Shown piece by piece: positions 54,484 through 62,693 of a stretch of 64,000 bases of DNA (positions are counted from its first letter, which is position 1; every line of letters begins with the position of its first letter). The stretch spans positions 86,247 to 150,246 of the forward strand of contig CASFVA010000036.1 in assembly GCA_949298075.1 (NCBI GenBank), written 5' to 3'. This stretch comes from an uncultured Lentisphaeria bacterium. GTDB taxonomy: Bacteria > Verrucomicrobiota > Lentisphaeria > Victivallales > Victivallaceae. The position numbers and the translations under genes were made by a program. A model generated the notes under the pieces. The model saw only the letters and a program-made list of their open reading frames with translations. It had not been told where the DNA came from and ran no database searches.

Positions 54484-55944
54484 CTACTGGGTGGAGCTGC
54501 GGTTGTCGATGTCGGCCTGGGCGACCGCCGCCGAACGCAGTCTTCCGGACAGCAGATGACGGATGACGCCATGAACCGGCGGCGGCGGAGCACCGTCGGT
54601 TTGCGGGAGTTTCAGGGTCAGCCGGCGCGAGAGCCACAGCCCGGTACCGCCGGCCAGAACGTCGGCCGCCAGCCGCGCCCAGAACAGGCCCGGAACCGAC
54701 TCAAAATACAAAGCCAGCAGCGAGAACGGAATCATCAATCCGACGATGCGCAGGGCGTTGAGCCAGGCCGCGACCGCCGGCCGGCCGCAGCCGGTGAAAA
54801 AGAAGCCGCTGTAGCGATGGATCTCAATCATGCCGAATCCCCAGGGGATGATCCGCATGCAGATGACCATGATCCGCCGGATCTCGGGATCCGGAGAGAA
54901 CCAGGTAACCATCCACTCGGCGAATACGGCATAGATGACCGCCGCCGCCAGCAGGTAGAAGAAGGCGAAGCCCATGGCGAACTTCCAGCCTTCCCGGATG
55001 CGGCTGTACAGCCGGGCGCCGAAATTCTGCCCGACCATCGGCATCAGGCCGATGCCCAGCGCCATCGGGAAAATAAATGCCACCATTTCCAGGCGGCCGG
55101 AGGCGGCGACCGCGGCGACCGCGGCGTCGCCGAAGTGGGCGGTGATCCGGGTCAGCACCAGCGATCCGATCGGCATCATGAGCATGCCGATCGATGCCGG
55201 AACCGCGTAATGGATGATGCGGCGCCATTCCGGCAGCAGCTGACGCCAGGGAATCCAGGCGAACTTCAGAAGCCGGTGCTTTCTGACCAGCAGCGTCAGC
55301 AGCGCCGCCGTGGCGATGGCCTGCGAAATGATGGTGGCCAGCGCCGCGCCCCGGATTCCCATGCCCGGGATGATCCACCAGCCGTAAATCAGCAGCGGAT
55401 CCAGTCCGGCGTTGATCAGCATGCCGACAATCATCATGATGCTGGCGGATTTGGAGTCGCCGGCGCTGATCAGAATGTTGTTGCCGGCCATGGAGAGCGC
55501 GGCGGTGACGCAGCCGAAATACCAGATGTTCATGTAGCCGCACACTTCGTCCAGGGTCCGGCCCTCGGCGCCGATGCGCGTGAAGATGGCATCGGAGGTG
55601 GCGATGCCCAGCACCGCCAGTACGACGGATACCAGGGCGATCAGCAGCACTCCGGCGCTCACCAGTCCGGCGGCGCGCACCTGCTTGCCGCCGCCGAGCG
55701 CCTGGGCCGCGGTGGCCATGACGCCCGCCCCCATGCCGTGAAAGACGCATCCGATCAGCATGATGACCGGAAAGGAGAAGCCCATGGCCGCCAGCGGGGA
55801 GCGGCCCAGCTGGCCCACGAAATAGGTGTCGGCCAGGTTGTATCCGGACATGGCGAAAGTACCCGCGACCATGGCCACGGCGGTTTTCATCATGGCGCCT
55901 GCGATGGATCCACGGGTATAAACAGCTTGACGTTGACGGTTCAT
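54484..55944 (-). CDS. MATE family multidrug/metabolite efflux protein
   Basis: 486 residues with twelve hydrophobic segments in two similar halves. The N-terminal MATE pattern is clear: GSIAGAMMKTAVAMVAGTFAMSGYNLADTYFVGQLGRSPLAAMGFSFPVIML is the region (key parts NLADTYFVGQLG and LAAMGFSFP), with GAGVMATAAQALGGGK, and the second half repeats QNFGARLYSRIREG. It exports cationic drugs or metabolites against a sodium or proton gradient. Single gene; a likely AT-rich promoter region lies at 55945-56040, but only a -10-like TATATT is visible. Confidence 0.92.
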   Translation of the reverse strand: MNRQRQAVYTRGSIAGAMMKTAVAMVAGTFAMSGYNLADTYFVGQLGRSPLAAMGFSFPVIMLIGCVFHGMGAGVMATAAQALGGGKQVRAAGLVSAGVLLIALVSVVLAVLGIATSDAIFTRIGAEGRTLDEVCGYMNIWYFGCVTAALSMAGNNILISAGDSKSASIMMIVGMLINAGLDPLLIYGWWIIPGMGIRGAALATIISQAIATAALLTLLVRKHRLLKFAWIPWRQLLPEWRRIIHYAVPASIGMLMMPIGSLVLTRITAHFGDAAVAAVAASGRLEMVAFIFPMALGIGLMPMVGQNFGARLYSRIREGWKFAMGFAFFYLLAAAVIYAVFAEWMVTWFSPDPEIRRIMVICMRIIPWGFGMIEIHRYSGFFFTGCGRPAVAAWLNALRIVGLMIPFSLLALYFESVPGLFWARLAADVLAGGTGLWLSRRLTLKLPQTDGAPPPPVHGVIRHLLSGRLRSAAVAQADIDNRSSTQ

Positions 55945-56102
55945 GGCTGATTAAATTCCTGATGAGATGATTACAGTGCGCATCAATAATTTTTAGAGTT
56001 AAAAATATCATAATATATCATATCCGCGCCGCTGCCGCCACTGTTTTTACGTTTTTTCTTTAGAATAAAAGCAAAAAAACGGCGTCCGGCGGCGGATTGG
56101 AG
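55945..56102. other. AT-rich region between divergent MATE and rplM transcripts
   Basis: No gene. The first 100 bases are unusually A/T-rich for this genome and probably hold the MATE promoter (a TATATT on the minus strand near 56010, without a clear -35). Confidence 0.4.
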
Positions 56103-56131
56103 TTGACAATTGCGTCAATCAGGGTTATGTT
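56103..56131 (+). promoter_or_regulatory. rplM-rpsI promoter
   Basis: Consensus TTGACA (56103-56108), 17-base spacer, TATGTT (56126-56131). The transcript would carry a leader of about 310 bases before rplM. Confidence 0.7.
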
Positions 56132-56135
56132 ATAG

Positions 56136-56450
56136 GTCTTGCGGTGTGCTGAAGCCGGTCGGACCCCGATCATCCCGTCCGGCGGCGGCCATCGGCAACC
56201 GGTCCGAGGCGGTCCGGCGCGGCTGCGGTGCGAGCAGGCGCAGTCGGGACGGCGGTGCGGGTTGCGAACGGGGGGAGCGGCCGAGTGCGATTGCGGCGGC
56301 TCTCCGCCGGCGGCGCGGTGAAAAGCGCGGCCGGATTCGGAATCATCTGGAGCGGGCGGCAGCGCCCGGAACCGGGAATTTCCGGCGCATCCGGGGAGGA
56401 GGCTCCTTCGGGGCGGCGGTTTTCCGCAACAGCGAAAATTGAGAAATATT
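56136..56450 (+). other. Long GC-rich 5' leader of rplM-rpsI
   Basis: About 315 bases without a convincing gene. Base pairing is possible at several places: GGCGG/CCGCC around a CTCT loop near 56290-56310; GGGCG (56354-56358) with CGCCC (56363-56367), enclosed by GCCGGA (56330-56335) with TCCGGC (56381-56386). Ribosomal protein operons often control themselves through leaders; that is only a possibility here. Confidence 0.45.
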
Positions 56451-56882
56451 ATGAAAACTTATCTGGCAAAGGTCGGAGAGATCAAACCGGAATACCTGCT
56501 GTTTGATGCCTCCGAGGCTCCGGTCGGCCGTCTGGCGGTCCGGATCGCCAATGCGTTGCGCGGCAAGGATAAGCCGACTTACACTCCTCACATCGACACC
56601 GGCGCCTGCGTGATCGTGATCAACGCCGCCAAGGCGGTGTTCACCGGTCGCAAGGGGACCGAGAAGGTCTATGTGGACTACACCGGATACCGCAGCGGTT
56701 ACAAGACGCACAAGGCTTCCGAGGTTCGCGAGAACGATCCCGTCCGTTTCATCAAGGATGCGGTGTGGGGCATGATGCCGCACGGTCGTCTGGGCCGCAC
56801 TCAGTTCAGCAAACTCAAGGTCTATGCCGGGGCGGAACATCCGCACACCGCGCAAAAGCCGGTCAAAGTCACGGTGGAGTAA
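56451..56882 (+). CDS. rplM: 50S ribosomal protein L13
   Basis: 143 residues, the normal size. Conserved segments: LFDASEAPVGRLAVRIANALRGKDKPTYTPHIDTG is the N-terminal region, with VINAAKAVFTGRK, VYVDYTGYRSGYK and VWGMMPHGRLGRTQFSKLKVYAG. It is one of the early-assembling proteins of the large subunit. ATG 56451 is chosen by comparison with the family start (MKTYLAKV); the ribosome-binding site is weak (TTGAG). rpsI follows after 3 bases, the standard bacterial pair. Confidence 0.96.
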   Translation: MKTYLAKVGEIKPEYLLFDASEAPVGRLAVRIANALRGKDKPTYTPHIDTGACVIVINAAKAVFTGRKGTEKVYVDYTGYRSGYKTHKASEVRENDPVRFIKDAVWGMMPHGRLGRTQFSKLKVYAGAEHPHTAQKPVKVTVE

Positions 56883-56885
56883 GCG

Positions 56886-57290
56886 ATGGCTATGGTAAAG
56901 AAGATGGATGAAATTCTGGCTACCGGCCGGCGTAAATGTGCGGTGGCGCGGGTGCGTCTGACCGCTGGAACCGGCAAGATTGTCATCAACGGCAAGGCGA
57001 TGAATGAGTACTTCCCCAGTGAAGCGCTCTGCGGTTATGTCTGCCAGGTGTTTGACGTGGTGGACGGCGCCGGCAAGTATGATGTGGCCGCCAACATCGA
57101 CGGCGGCGGCGTGGCTGGTCAGGCCGGCGCTCTGCGCCACGGCGTGGCCCGGGCGCTGGTGAAGCTCAACGAGGAATTCCGGGCGGCGCTCAAGGCCAAC
57201 GGCATGATGACGCGCGATTCCCGGGTCAAGGAACGTAAGAAACCCGGTCAGCCCGGTGCCCGGCGCCGGTTCCAGTTCTCGAAACGCTGA
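56886..57290 (+). CDS. rpsI: 30S ribosomal protein S9
   Basis: 134 residues. Conserved segments: ILATGRRKCAVARVRLTAGTGKIVINGK, DVAANIDGGGVAGQAGALRHGVARAL and the basic end MTRDSRVKERKKPGQPGARRRFQFSKR, whose C-terminal Lys/Arg contacts tRNA in the P site. GGTGGAG lies eight bases before the ATG. Confidence 0.96.
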   Translation: MAMVKKMDEILATGRRKCAVARVRLTAGTGKIVINGKAMNEYFPSEALCGYVCQVFDVVDGAGKYDVAANIDGGGVAGQAGALRHGVARALVKLNEEFRAALKANGMMTRDSRVKERKKPGQPGARRRFQFSKR

Positions 57291-57319
57291 GTTTTTTGTG
57301 GAATTGGTCTTTACGCGGC

Positions 57320-57347
57320 TTGAAAAGAGCGCGTAAAATGCTATATT
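57320..57347 (+). promoter_or_regulatory. tRNA-Arg promoter
   Basis: TTGAAA (57320-57325), 16-base spacer, TATATT (57342-57347) followed by AAA, 23 bases before the tRNA. Confidence 0.75.
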
Positions 57348-57369
57348 AAACATATCGTCAGGTGTATCT

Positions 57370-57446
57370 GCACCCATAGCTCAATTGGATAGAGCGTCTG
57401 GCTACGGACCAGAAGGTTAGGGGTTCAAGTCCCTTTGGGTGTACCA
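57370..57446 (+). tRNA. tRNA-Arg (anticodon ACG)
   Basis: 77 bases. The acceptor stem pairs GCACCCA with TGGGTGT (first pair G-U), with an encoded ACCA end. D-arm AGCTCAATTGGATAGAGC, anticodon stem CTGGC/GACCAG-type with loop containing ACG, and T-arm GGGGTTCAAGTCCCT are all regular. The A34 is expected to be edited to inosine. It has its own promoter and terminator. Confidence 0.95.
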
Positions 57447-57452
57447 TCGTTT

Positions 57453-57486
57453 CCGGCGGCAGCAGCGAGTTGCCGCCGGTTTTTTT
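57453..57486 (+). terminator. tRNA-Arg Rho-independent terminator
   Basis: CCGGCGGCA (57453-57461) pairs with TGCCGCCGG (57471-57479), 9-base loop, followed at once by seven T (57480-57486). Confidence 0.92.
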
Positions 57487-57515
57487 GTCTCCGTCCGGAG
57501 GGCGCGGCGGAGGAT

Positions 57516-57544
57516 TTGCAAAAATGCGGAACCGAAGCTATATT
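57516..57544 (+). promoter_or_regulatory. Promoter of the AraC regulator at 57630
   Basis: TTGCAA (57516-57521), 17-base spacer, TATATT (57539-57544), 85 bases before the ATG. Confidence 0.65.
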
Positions 57545-57629
57545 GGAAGTCATTGGCGGGACTGTTCCCGGAACCGGCCGATTTCCCGTGCGCCATAACG
57601 GAGCGGGTTTTTGTTGACGGAAAAAGACG

Positions 57630-58475
57630 ATGAAGTCCAGTTACCTCTTTCTCAAACAGCACAAGCGCAGCTGGCGTCTGGCTCCACCGGTGCGGTCGCT
57701 GGGATTCTACACGGATCACGAGCTTCTGGAACGCCAGCAGGTGGAGTGGTTTGAAATCAGCCTGCGTTTTGGCCCCGATCAACCCCGGATCCGGACGACG
57801 ATCAACGGGCGTGAATACGAGACCGCCGCTCCCCAGATGGTCATCAAGCGTCCCGGAGATCTGGTTTTCAACGCCGTGCAGAACGTGGCGCAATGCCTGT
57901 GGATCAGCTACGATGCTCCGGAGTTTCGGGAGATGTGCGACCGGGGGATGCCGGACTGGCTGGCCGTGGAGGAAATCCGCCCGAACCGTAATCTTTTCCG
58001 GCTGTTTCGCGACATCACCAGCCTGGTTGACCGCCATCCGGCGCCCGGTGTATGCGAGCGGATCGATCTGCTCTGCCTGGAGTTTCTGCAGGAGGCCCTG
58101 CTGGATGCCACTTTGCGCGAGAGGTCGCGGATTGATCCGGCGGAAGAGGGCAAGATCCGTCAGATTGCGGAGCACTTCCGGATCAACTTCGCCGCGGATC
58201 TGGATATCGACCAGCTGCTGGAAAAGTACGGCTTGTCGCGCCGCAGTTTTTTCCGTCACTGGAAGAACTGCTTCAACCGGACTCCGGCCCAGTACATCTT
58301 TGAACTCAAGATGAACGAGGCCTGCCGCCTGCTGGCTGAAACCGATCGCGGGATGAGCGAAATCGCGCTGGCGGTCAATTTCGGCAGTGAATCCTATTTC
58401 TGCGGAGCCTTCCGCAAATACACCGGAGTCACGCCCCGGCAGTTCCGTTTGCAGAACCGCCTGACCCTGCGGTGA
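57630..58475 (+). CDS. AraC family transcriptional regulator
   Basis: 281 residues. The N-terminal half (about 1-165) is a beta-rich sensor of the cupin type (WFEISLRFGPDQPRIRTTING, PQMVIKRPGDLVFN). The C-terminal part (about 175-275) has two helix-turn-helix units: DLDIDQLLEKYGLSRRSFFRHWKNCFNRTPAQYIFELKMNEA is the first region and MSEIALAVNFGSESYFCGAFRKYTGVTPRQFR the second. It is just upstream of, and in line with, the alpha-galactosidase gene at 58654, and probably controls it through the inverted motif at 58484-58506. Confidence 0.85.
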   Translation: MKSSYLFLKQHKRSWRLAPPVRSLGFYTDHELLERQQVEWFEISLRFGPDQPRIRTTINGREYETAAPQMVIKRPGDLVFNAVQNVAQCLWISYDAPEFREMCDRGMPDWLAVEEIRPNRNLFRLFRDITSLVDRHPAPGVCERIDLLCLEFLQEALLDATLRERSRIDPAEEGKIRQIAEHFRINFAADLDIDQLLEKYGLSRRSFFRHWKNCFNRTPAQYIFELKMNEACRLLAETDRGMSEIALAVNFGSESYFCGAFRKYTGVTPRQFRLQNRLTLR

Positions 58476-58483
58476 CGGGGTTT

Positions 58484-58506
58484 ATGTCGTGGCACAAAAA
58501 CGACAT
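58484..58506 (+). promoter_or_regulatory. Candidate operator upstream of the GH36 gene
   Basis: ATGTCGT (58484-58490) and ACGACAT (58500-58506) form a perfect inverted repeat with a 9-base gap, 20 bases before the -35 box. Related CGACAAA motifs flank the promoter of the other GH36-like gene (8690-8758). Confidence 0.5.
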
Positions 58507-58525
58507 TTTTTTGTCACAATATGAA

Positions 58526-58554
58526 TTGTCATATCCGGCAGCTCTTCTTATATT
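58526..58554 (+). promoter_or_regulatory. Promoter of the GH36 alpha-galactosidase gene
   Basis: TTGTCA (58526-58531), 17-base spacer, TATATT (58549-58554) followed by AA, 100 bases before the ATG at 58654. Confidence 0.75.
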
Positions 58555-58653
58555 AACCCCATAGAGCATAAAAACGGCTTCCGGAAGCGGTTGAAAAAAC
58601 TCCGGACGGTGGTCGTTTCCGACAGAACTCAATTGACGGGAGGCGAGAAGAGC

Positions 58654-60861
58654 ATGAACCGCATTGTCCGGGATGGCAACCGTTTTCTGATTTGCTGCGG
58701 CGAAAGCGGATATGCGTTTGAAATTTCAGAAGCCGGTCTGCCGGTCAATCTGCACTGGGGAGCCGCGTTTTACCGCCTGGCCGACGCACCCTCCGCGGTG
58801 TCGGTTCAGCAGTTTCTGCACCGGGTTGCCAACCGCAGCGCCATTGCCCGGCAGGAGTACCCGGCCTGGTACGGTGCGCTTTTCACCGAGCCTGCACTCA
58901 AGGTCTCGGACGAATCCGGAGTGCGCAACTGTGAATTACGCTTTGTCGACGCCGAGCTTCTGGCCGCTTCCGGTTGTGAAACGCTGACGGTTAAGTTCAC
59001 CGATCGGTTTCACCGGCTGGAGGTGGTGCTTTTTTACCGGGTTTATTCCGATTGCGACCTCGTTGATCGCTGGAGCGTCATCACCAATGCCGGCGATAAG
59101 CCCTGTACGCTGGAAAGTGTGCAGTCCGCCACTCTCCAGCTGCCGCAGCTGCCCCGCCCCTACCGGGTGACCGGACTGCATGGGCGCTGGGGGCGCGAAG
59201 GTATGATCGGACGGACGGTTCCGGGGCAGGGCAAATTCACTCTGGAAAGCCGCAGCGGACTTTCCGGCGCCAATGCCATGCCGTTTTTTGCGCTGGATCA
59301 GGGGGATGCCTCGGAAACCGCCGGCGAAGTCTGGTTCGGATCGCTGCAGTGGAGCGGCAGCTGGAAGATTGTGGTTGATGGCGACGGTTATGGTGACACC
59401 AGCGTTACCGCCGGAATCCACGATTTTGATTTCAGCTGGCAGCTGGCGCCCGGAGCGAGTTTCACGACGCCGGAACTCAGCTGCGGCTATACCCGGGGCG
59501 GTTTCGGTGCGATGACCCGGATTATTCACCGTTATCTCCGCGCCCGGATCGAGCCGGAGGAATTCCGGCGCCGGCCCATGCCGCTGCTGGTCAACACCTA
59601 TGCCGCCCTGAATTCCGGTCCGGAAATGAACGAAACCAACGCGATGAAACAGCTTGAAGCCGCGGCGAAGGTCGGAGCCGAATTGTTTGTGTTCGACGCC
59701 GGCTGGCAGCAGTCGCTGGGCGAATGGACTCCGCACCGGGAAAAATTTCCGAACGGACTGCAGCCGTTTGCAGCGCGGGCGCACGAACTGGGTATGAAGT
59801 TTGGGGTCTGGGCGGAGCTGGAATCAGTTGACTTGAATGGCAGGCTGTACGCCGAGCATCCGGACTGGATCATGAAATTTCCCGGTCCCGGGCAGGATGA
59901 TCCGATGCTGCTGGATGGCCGCTCCGACCGGGTTCTGCTCAACTTTGCCCGGGATGAGGTGCTGGAGTTCATCTGGGAGGCCATGGACCGGCTCATCGGC
60001 GACAACCGGCTCGATTATTTCAAGCTCGACATGAACCGGGCCTTTTCGCGGCCGGGGTGGGACGTTCCTCCGGACGAGGGTGCGCGTTCGATCTGGGTCA
60101 GGTACGTCTGGAACATACGGGAATTGTTCGCCCGGATCCGGCGCAAGTATCCTCAGATCATGCTTGAAAACTGCGCTCAGGGCAACGGCCGGGCCGACTG
60201 GGGATTCATGCGGTATTTTGAACGGGTCAACCGCAGCGACAACCAGGATCCGCTGGACGAACTGCGCCTGCATGAGGGATTCAGCATCATGCATCTGCCC
60301 AAGTGGGCGGGCGGCGGCTGTCACATCAGCGACTATACCTCGCACATCAACCGACGGCGGGTTCCGGTTCAGTTTCAGGCATTTGCCGGCATGCTGGGAT
60401 CGCTGGCCATCGGCCGCCGGCTGCATGAGAGTTCCGAGGCGGAGCTGCTGGAGCTGCGGAGGTACGGCGAGCTATACAAGCAAATCCGGCATATCACCAA
60501 CTTCGGCGACTTTTACCGGCTGATTTCGCATTTCGACTCCAATTACGCGGTCTATGAATATGTGACGGCCGACGCCTCCGAGGCGGTGGTGTTCTTTTTC
60601 GGTCATGCCCTCCAGTATTCGGGCCGGCCGCCGCTGGTGGCGTTGCGCGGGTTGGAGCCGGAGGCGGTTTATGAGCTGACCTCCTTTGGCGGCGAATCAG
60701 CCACTTCGGAGTGGAAGGCCGCCGGCGCGACAAATTTAGATGTGGCTGAAATACTGAACGGGAGGCGGGTGTCAGGCGCCGGCCTGATGGCGATCGGATT
60801 GCGGGCGGAACTGTATGGCGACTTCGCCAGCCGGCTGGTGCACCTGAAGCGGGTGGAATGA
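58654..60861 (+). CDS. GH36 alpha-galactosidase
   Basis: 735 residues from ATG 58654 with GGGAGG upstream; a longer frame starts at 58591, but this ATG has the better site. The N-terminal beta-sandwich (about 1-300) leads to the TIM barrel: FVFDAGWQQSLGEW, GMKFGVWAELESVD, the nucleophile Asp in YFKLDMNRAF, ENCAQGNGRADWG and the acid/base Asp in NRSDNQDPLDEL. It hydrolyses alpha-1,6-linked galactose of melibiose/raffinose-type sugars. There is no signal peptide, so substrate must be imported. It follows an AraC regulator gene and has its own promoter. Confidence 0.9.
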   Translation: MNRIVRDGNRFLICCGESGYAFEISEAGLPVNLHWGAAFYRLADAPSAVSVQQFLHRVANRSAIARQEYPAWYGALFTEPALKVSDESGVRNCELRFVDAELLAASGCETLTVKFTDRFHRLEVVLFYRVYSDCDLVDRWSVITNAGDKPCTLESVQSATLQLPQLPRPYRVTGLHGRWGREGMIGRTVPGQGKFTLESRSGLSGANAMPFFALDQGDASETAGEVWFGSLQWSGSWKIVVDGDGYGDTSVTAGIHDFDFSWQLAPGASFTTPELSCGYTRGGFGAMTRIIHRYLRARIEPEEFRRRPMPLLVNTYAALNSGPEMNETNAMKQLEAAAKVGAELFVFDAGWQQSLGEWTPHREKFPNGLQPFAARAHELGMKFGVWAELESVDLNGRLYAEHPDWIMKFPGPGQDDPMLLDGRSDRVLLNFARDEVLEFIWEAMDRLIGDNRLDYFKLDMNRAFSRPGWDVPPDEGARSIWVRYVWNIRELFARIRRKYPQIMLENCAQGNGRADWGFMRYFERVNRSDNQDPLDELRLHEGFSIMHLPKWAGGGCHISDYTSHINRRRVPVQFQAFAGMLGSLAIGRRLHESSEAELLELRRYGELYKQIRHITNFGDFYRLISHFDSNYAVYEYVTADASEAVVFFFGHALQYSGRPPLVALRGLEPEAVYELTSFGGESATSEWKAAGATNLDVAEILNGRRVSGAGLMAIGLRAELYGDFASRLVHLKRVE

Positions 60862-61184
60862 AGCCGGCGGGAGCACACCGTGCAGTCCGGGGGAATCGGT
60901 TCGGAGCGGCGGCGGAGAGGCAGCGGTTCCGGGTGGAATCGGCAGGGAAAACTATCGATTTTTATCGACAACTAACCGGAGCGGCCGCCTTGAAACAACA
61001 TCCACCGGCGGTATATTGCGCCTGGAGAACCTGGGAAAGTACCAGATATGGCTTCGCAACCGTTTGAGCATCAGAATCTGTTTTGGAAAAACTTCCGGCT
61101 GGGTTTTGACGCCGTGGTGGTGAGGATGGGCAAGTTGACAGGCACACTGAGAACGACAATCCGAAAACTGGGAGAAATCAGATC
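60862..61184 (+). other. Intergenic stretch with the pseudopilin promoter and a possible small open frame
   Basis: 323 bases. It contains a promoter at 60990-61017 and an open frame of 46 codons at 61048-61188 that overlaps the next start by ATGA. No terminator for the alpha-galactosidase gene is evident. Confidence 0.5.
60990..61017 (+). promoter_or_regulatory. Promoter of the pseudopilin gene
   Basis: TTGAAA (60990-60995), 16-base spacer, TATATT (61012-61017), 31 bases before a small open frame and 168 before the pseudopilin ATG. Confidence 0.65.
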
Positions 61185-61188
61185 ATGA
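61048..61188 (+). CDS. Possible 46-residue leader protein before the pseudopilin
   Basis: ATG at 61048, 30 bases after the -10 box, to TGA at 61188, with the stop overlapping the pseudopilin start (ATGA). The sequence begins [16 protein letters not shown] and is basic near the end ([14 protein letters not shown]). The ribosome-binding site is weak. It may be an unrelated leader or a real small protein translationally coupled to the pseudopilin. Confidence 0.3.
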   Translation: MASQPFEHQNLFWKNFRLGFDAVVVRMGKLTGTLRTTIRKLGEIRS

Positions 61189-61892
61189 AAAAACGCGCCG
61201 CTTGTGCCGGTTCCCGCCGGAATGTCCGGACGGCTTTCACGCTTATTGAATTGCTGGTGGTGATAGCGATCATCGCGATCCTGGCGTCGATGCTGCTTCC
61301 TGCGCTCAATTCGGCCAGGGCGCGGGCCCAGACCACGGCCTGTCTGAGCAATCTCAAGGATATCGGTCTGCAATGGAACATGTATTTTGACCAGTCCAAC
61401 TACATTCTGCCGCCGACCAACGGCAGTACGCCGTATTACCGCTGGCAGGACTATTTGTATTTCATGAACAACAGTTCGGTCAGGAAAGTCAACAAGGCCT
61501 ACTGCACCGGATCCGGCAATTCCAAGGACGGCACGCTGCGGCCGCGGGGCGTTTACGCCTGTCCGGCCCAGACCGCGTTCGGGGAGCTGCATTACGCGAT
61601 CAATAATTATCTGATAGACACCGGAGCGATGCCGGCACTCAAAGAGACCAGGTCGGTCAAACATATACGCAAGCCGACGGCCCGTTATTTTGTCATGGAA
61701 CACAACTACATGTCGTCAAGCGGAGACGCCACCAACTGGTACGTCACCTACGACAGGCTCGACTTTGACCGGCACGGGCGGCGGATCAACCTGATGTACC
61801 TCGGCAGCAACGTCGATACGCTCGAGGAAGGGGAAGTCCGCGATGCGGATGAGTACACCAGTTACGAATGGGGCAAATCCAAACGGGACTGA
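61185..61892 (+). CDS. Pseudopilin-like protein with N-terminal methylation motif
   Basis: 235 residues, preceded by GGGAG. After a 17-residue basic leader comes [20 protein letters not shown], almost identical to the 40166-40822 product, then [27 protein letters not shown], a variable globular domain ([23 protein letters not shown]) and a C-terminal [23 protein letters not shown] that matches the usual H-G/R-N end motif. Expected to be processed and assembled by a pilus or type II-like machinery, not in the window. Here it stands alone near the alpha-galactosidase and truncated hydrolase genes. Confidence 0.9.
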   Translation: MKKRAACAGSRRNVRTAFTLIELLVVIAIIAILASMLLPALNSARARAQTTACLSNLKDIGLQWNMYFDQSNYILPPTNGSTPYYRWQDYLYFMNNSSVRKVNKAYCTGSGNSKDGTLRPRGVYACPAQTAFGELHYAINNYLIDTGAMPALKETRSVKHIRKPTARYFVMEHNYMSSSGDATNWYVTYDRLDFDRHGRRINLMYLGSNVDTLEEGEVRDADEYTSYEWGKSKRD

Positions 61893-62185
61893 GCAGCGGA
61901 ATTGTCCGGAGAGCCGAAGCCCAACCATAAACCGGCAGAGGCGACTCCGTAAACAGTATATTCATTGGCTTATCTGATCAAAATCAGCAAATCAGGATAA
62001 AAAAACGACCGGTTTGTGATTGTTTTCAAACTGATGCCCGCATATATTCAAAGTAAATGACACCTGAGAATATCTCCTGGCAGGAGAGAATCCAGCCGGG
62101 CTGGAGCGGGCAGACGTAAGGCCGCCGCCGTGGCGGTCGATTGCGGACCGGACGTCCTGATTGAAATCGGGAAAGGAAAAGGACG
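61893..62185 (+). other. Intergenic stretch with promoter
   Basis: 293 bases, partly AT-rich. Besides the promoter at 62020-62048, a second TATATT lies at 61957-61962 without a clear -35. No gene seen. Confidence 0.4.
62020..62048 (+). promoter_or_regulatory. Promoter of the secreted protein gene at 62186
   Basis: TTGTTT (62020-62025), 17-base spacer, TATATT (62043-62048), about 140 bases before the ATG. Confidence 0.5.
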
Positions 62186-62692
62186 ATGTTGAAAAGTGTG
62201 GTGATGGCGTTGATGGTTTGCGGTTGGACGGCAGTGCTTGGCGCGGCGGAGAGTGCTCCGGTGGAAAACCTGCTGCCCGAGCCGGTGATCCGGGGATTCG
62301 GCGGATGCGCCGTGGAAATGAAAGACGGAGTGACTCTGGTCAAAGTGAACGCCGAAACCAAGCCGTTTGCCGGCATCTATGTCCGGACGGCCCGGGGGCC
62401 GGTGGACTGGCGTCATCTGCCGTCCGGAACTGTGGCTAAGTTTGAGGTCAACGGCGGAGAGACTCCCTCCGGGGAGCGGTGCGGAAAGCAGCGTATTCAG
62501 GTCAAAATCGACAAGACAGTTGCGGTGCCGGTTCTTGATGACGATCCCGCCACTTTTGAACTGGTGGAAGTGCCGGTGGCGGACCTGCTGGATTCCGCCA
62601 ATCCCAAGTCGAATCACCTGATGATCCAGTTCCGTGGCACCGGCGCTCAGTCCGGCGTCGAGATCCGGAATTTTGTGCTGGAAAAGCGCTGA
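62186..62692 (+). CDS. Small secreted protein, possibly carbohydrate-binding
   Basis: 168 residues with a signal peptide (to about residue 22). The rest is beta-rich with no catalytic motif: DGVTLVKVNAETKPFAGIYVRT, a VDWRHLPSGTVAKFEVNGGE block and an end HLMIQFRGTGAQSGVEIRNFVLEKR that resembles the last strands of carbohydrate-binding beta-sandwiches. It lies 1 base before the truncated hydrolase gene and is presumably cotranscribed with it. Different from the 3292-3813/8074-8622 pair. Confidence 0.65.
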   Translation: MLKSVVMALMVCGWTAVLGAAESAPVENLLPEPVIRGFGGCAVEMKDGVTLVKVNAETKPFAGIYVRTARGPVDWRHLPSGTVAKFEVNGGETPSGERCGKQRIQVKIDKTVAVPVLDDDPATFELVEVPVADLLDSANPKSNHLMIQFRGTGAQSGVEIRNFVLEKR

Positions 62693-62693
62693 C

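Noticed and set aside
54319..55950. 543-codon plus-strand frame across the MATE gene
   Set aside because: Antisense to a clear MATE transporter and very rich in Gly, Gln, Arg and Asp.
56110..56442. 110-codon frame in the rplM leader
   Set aside because: Arg/Gly-rich with no ribosome-binding site; it starts inside the promoter.
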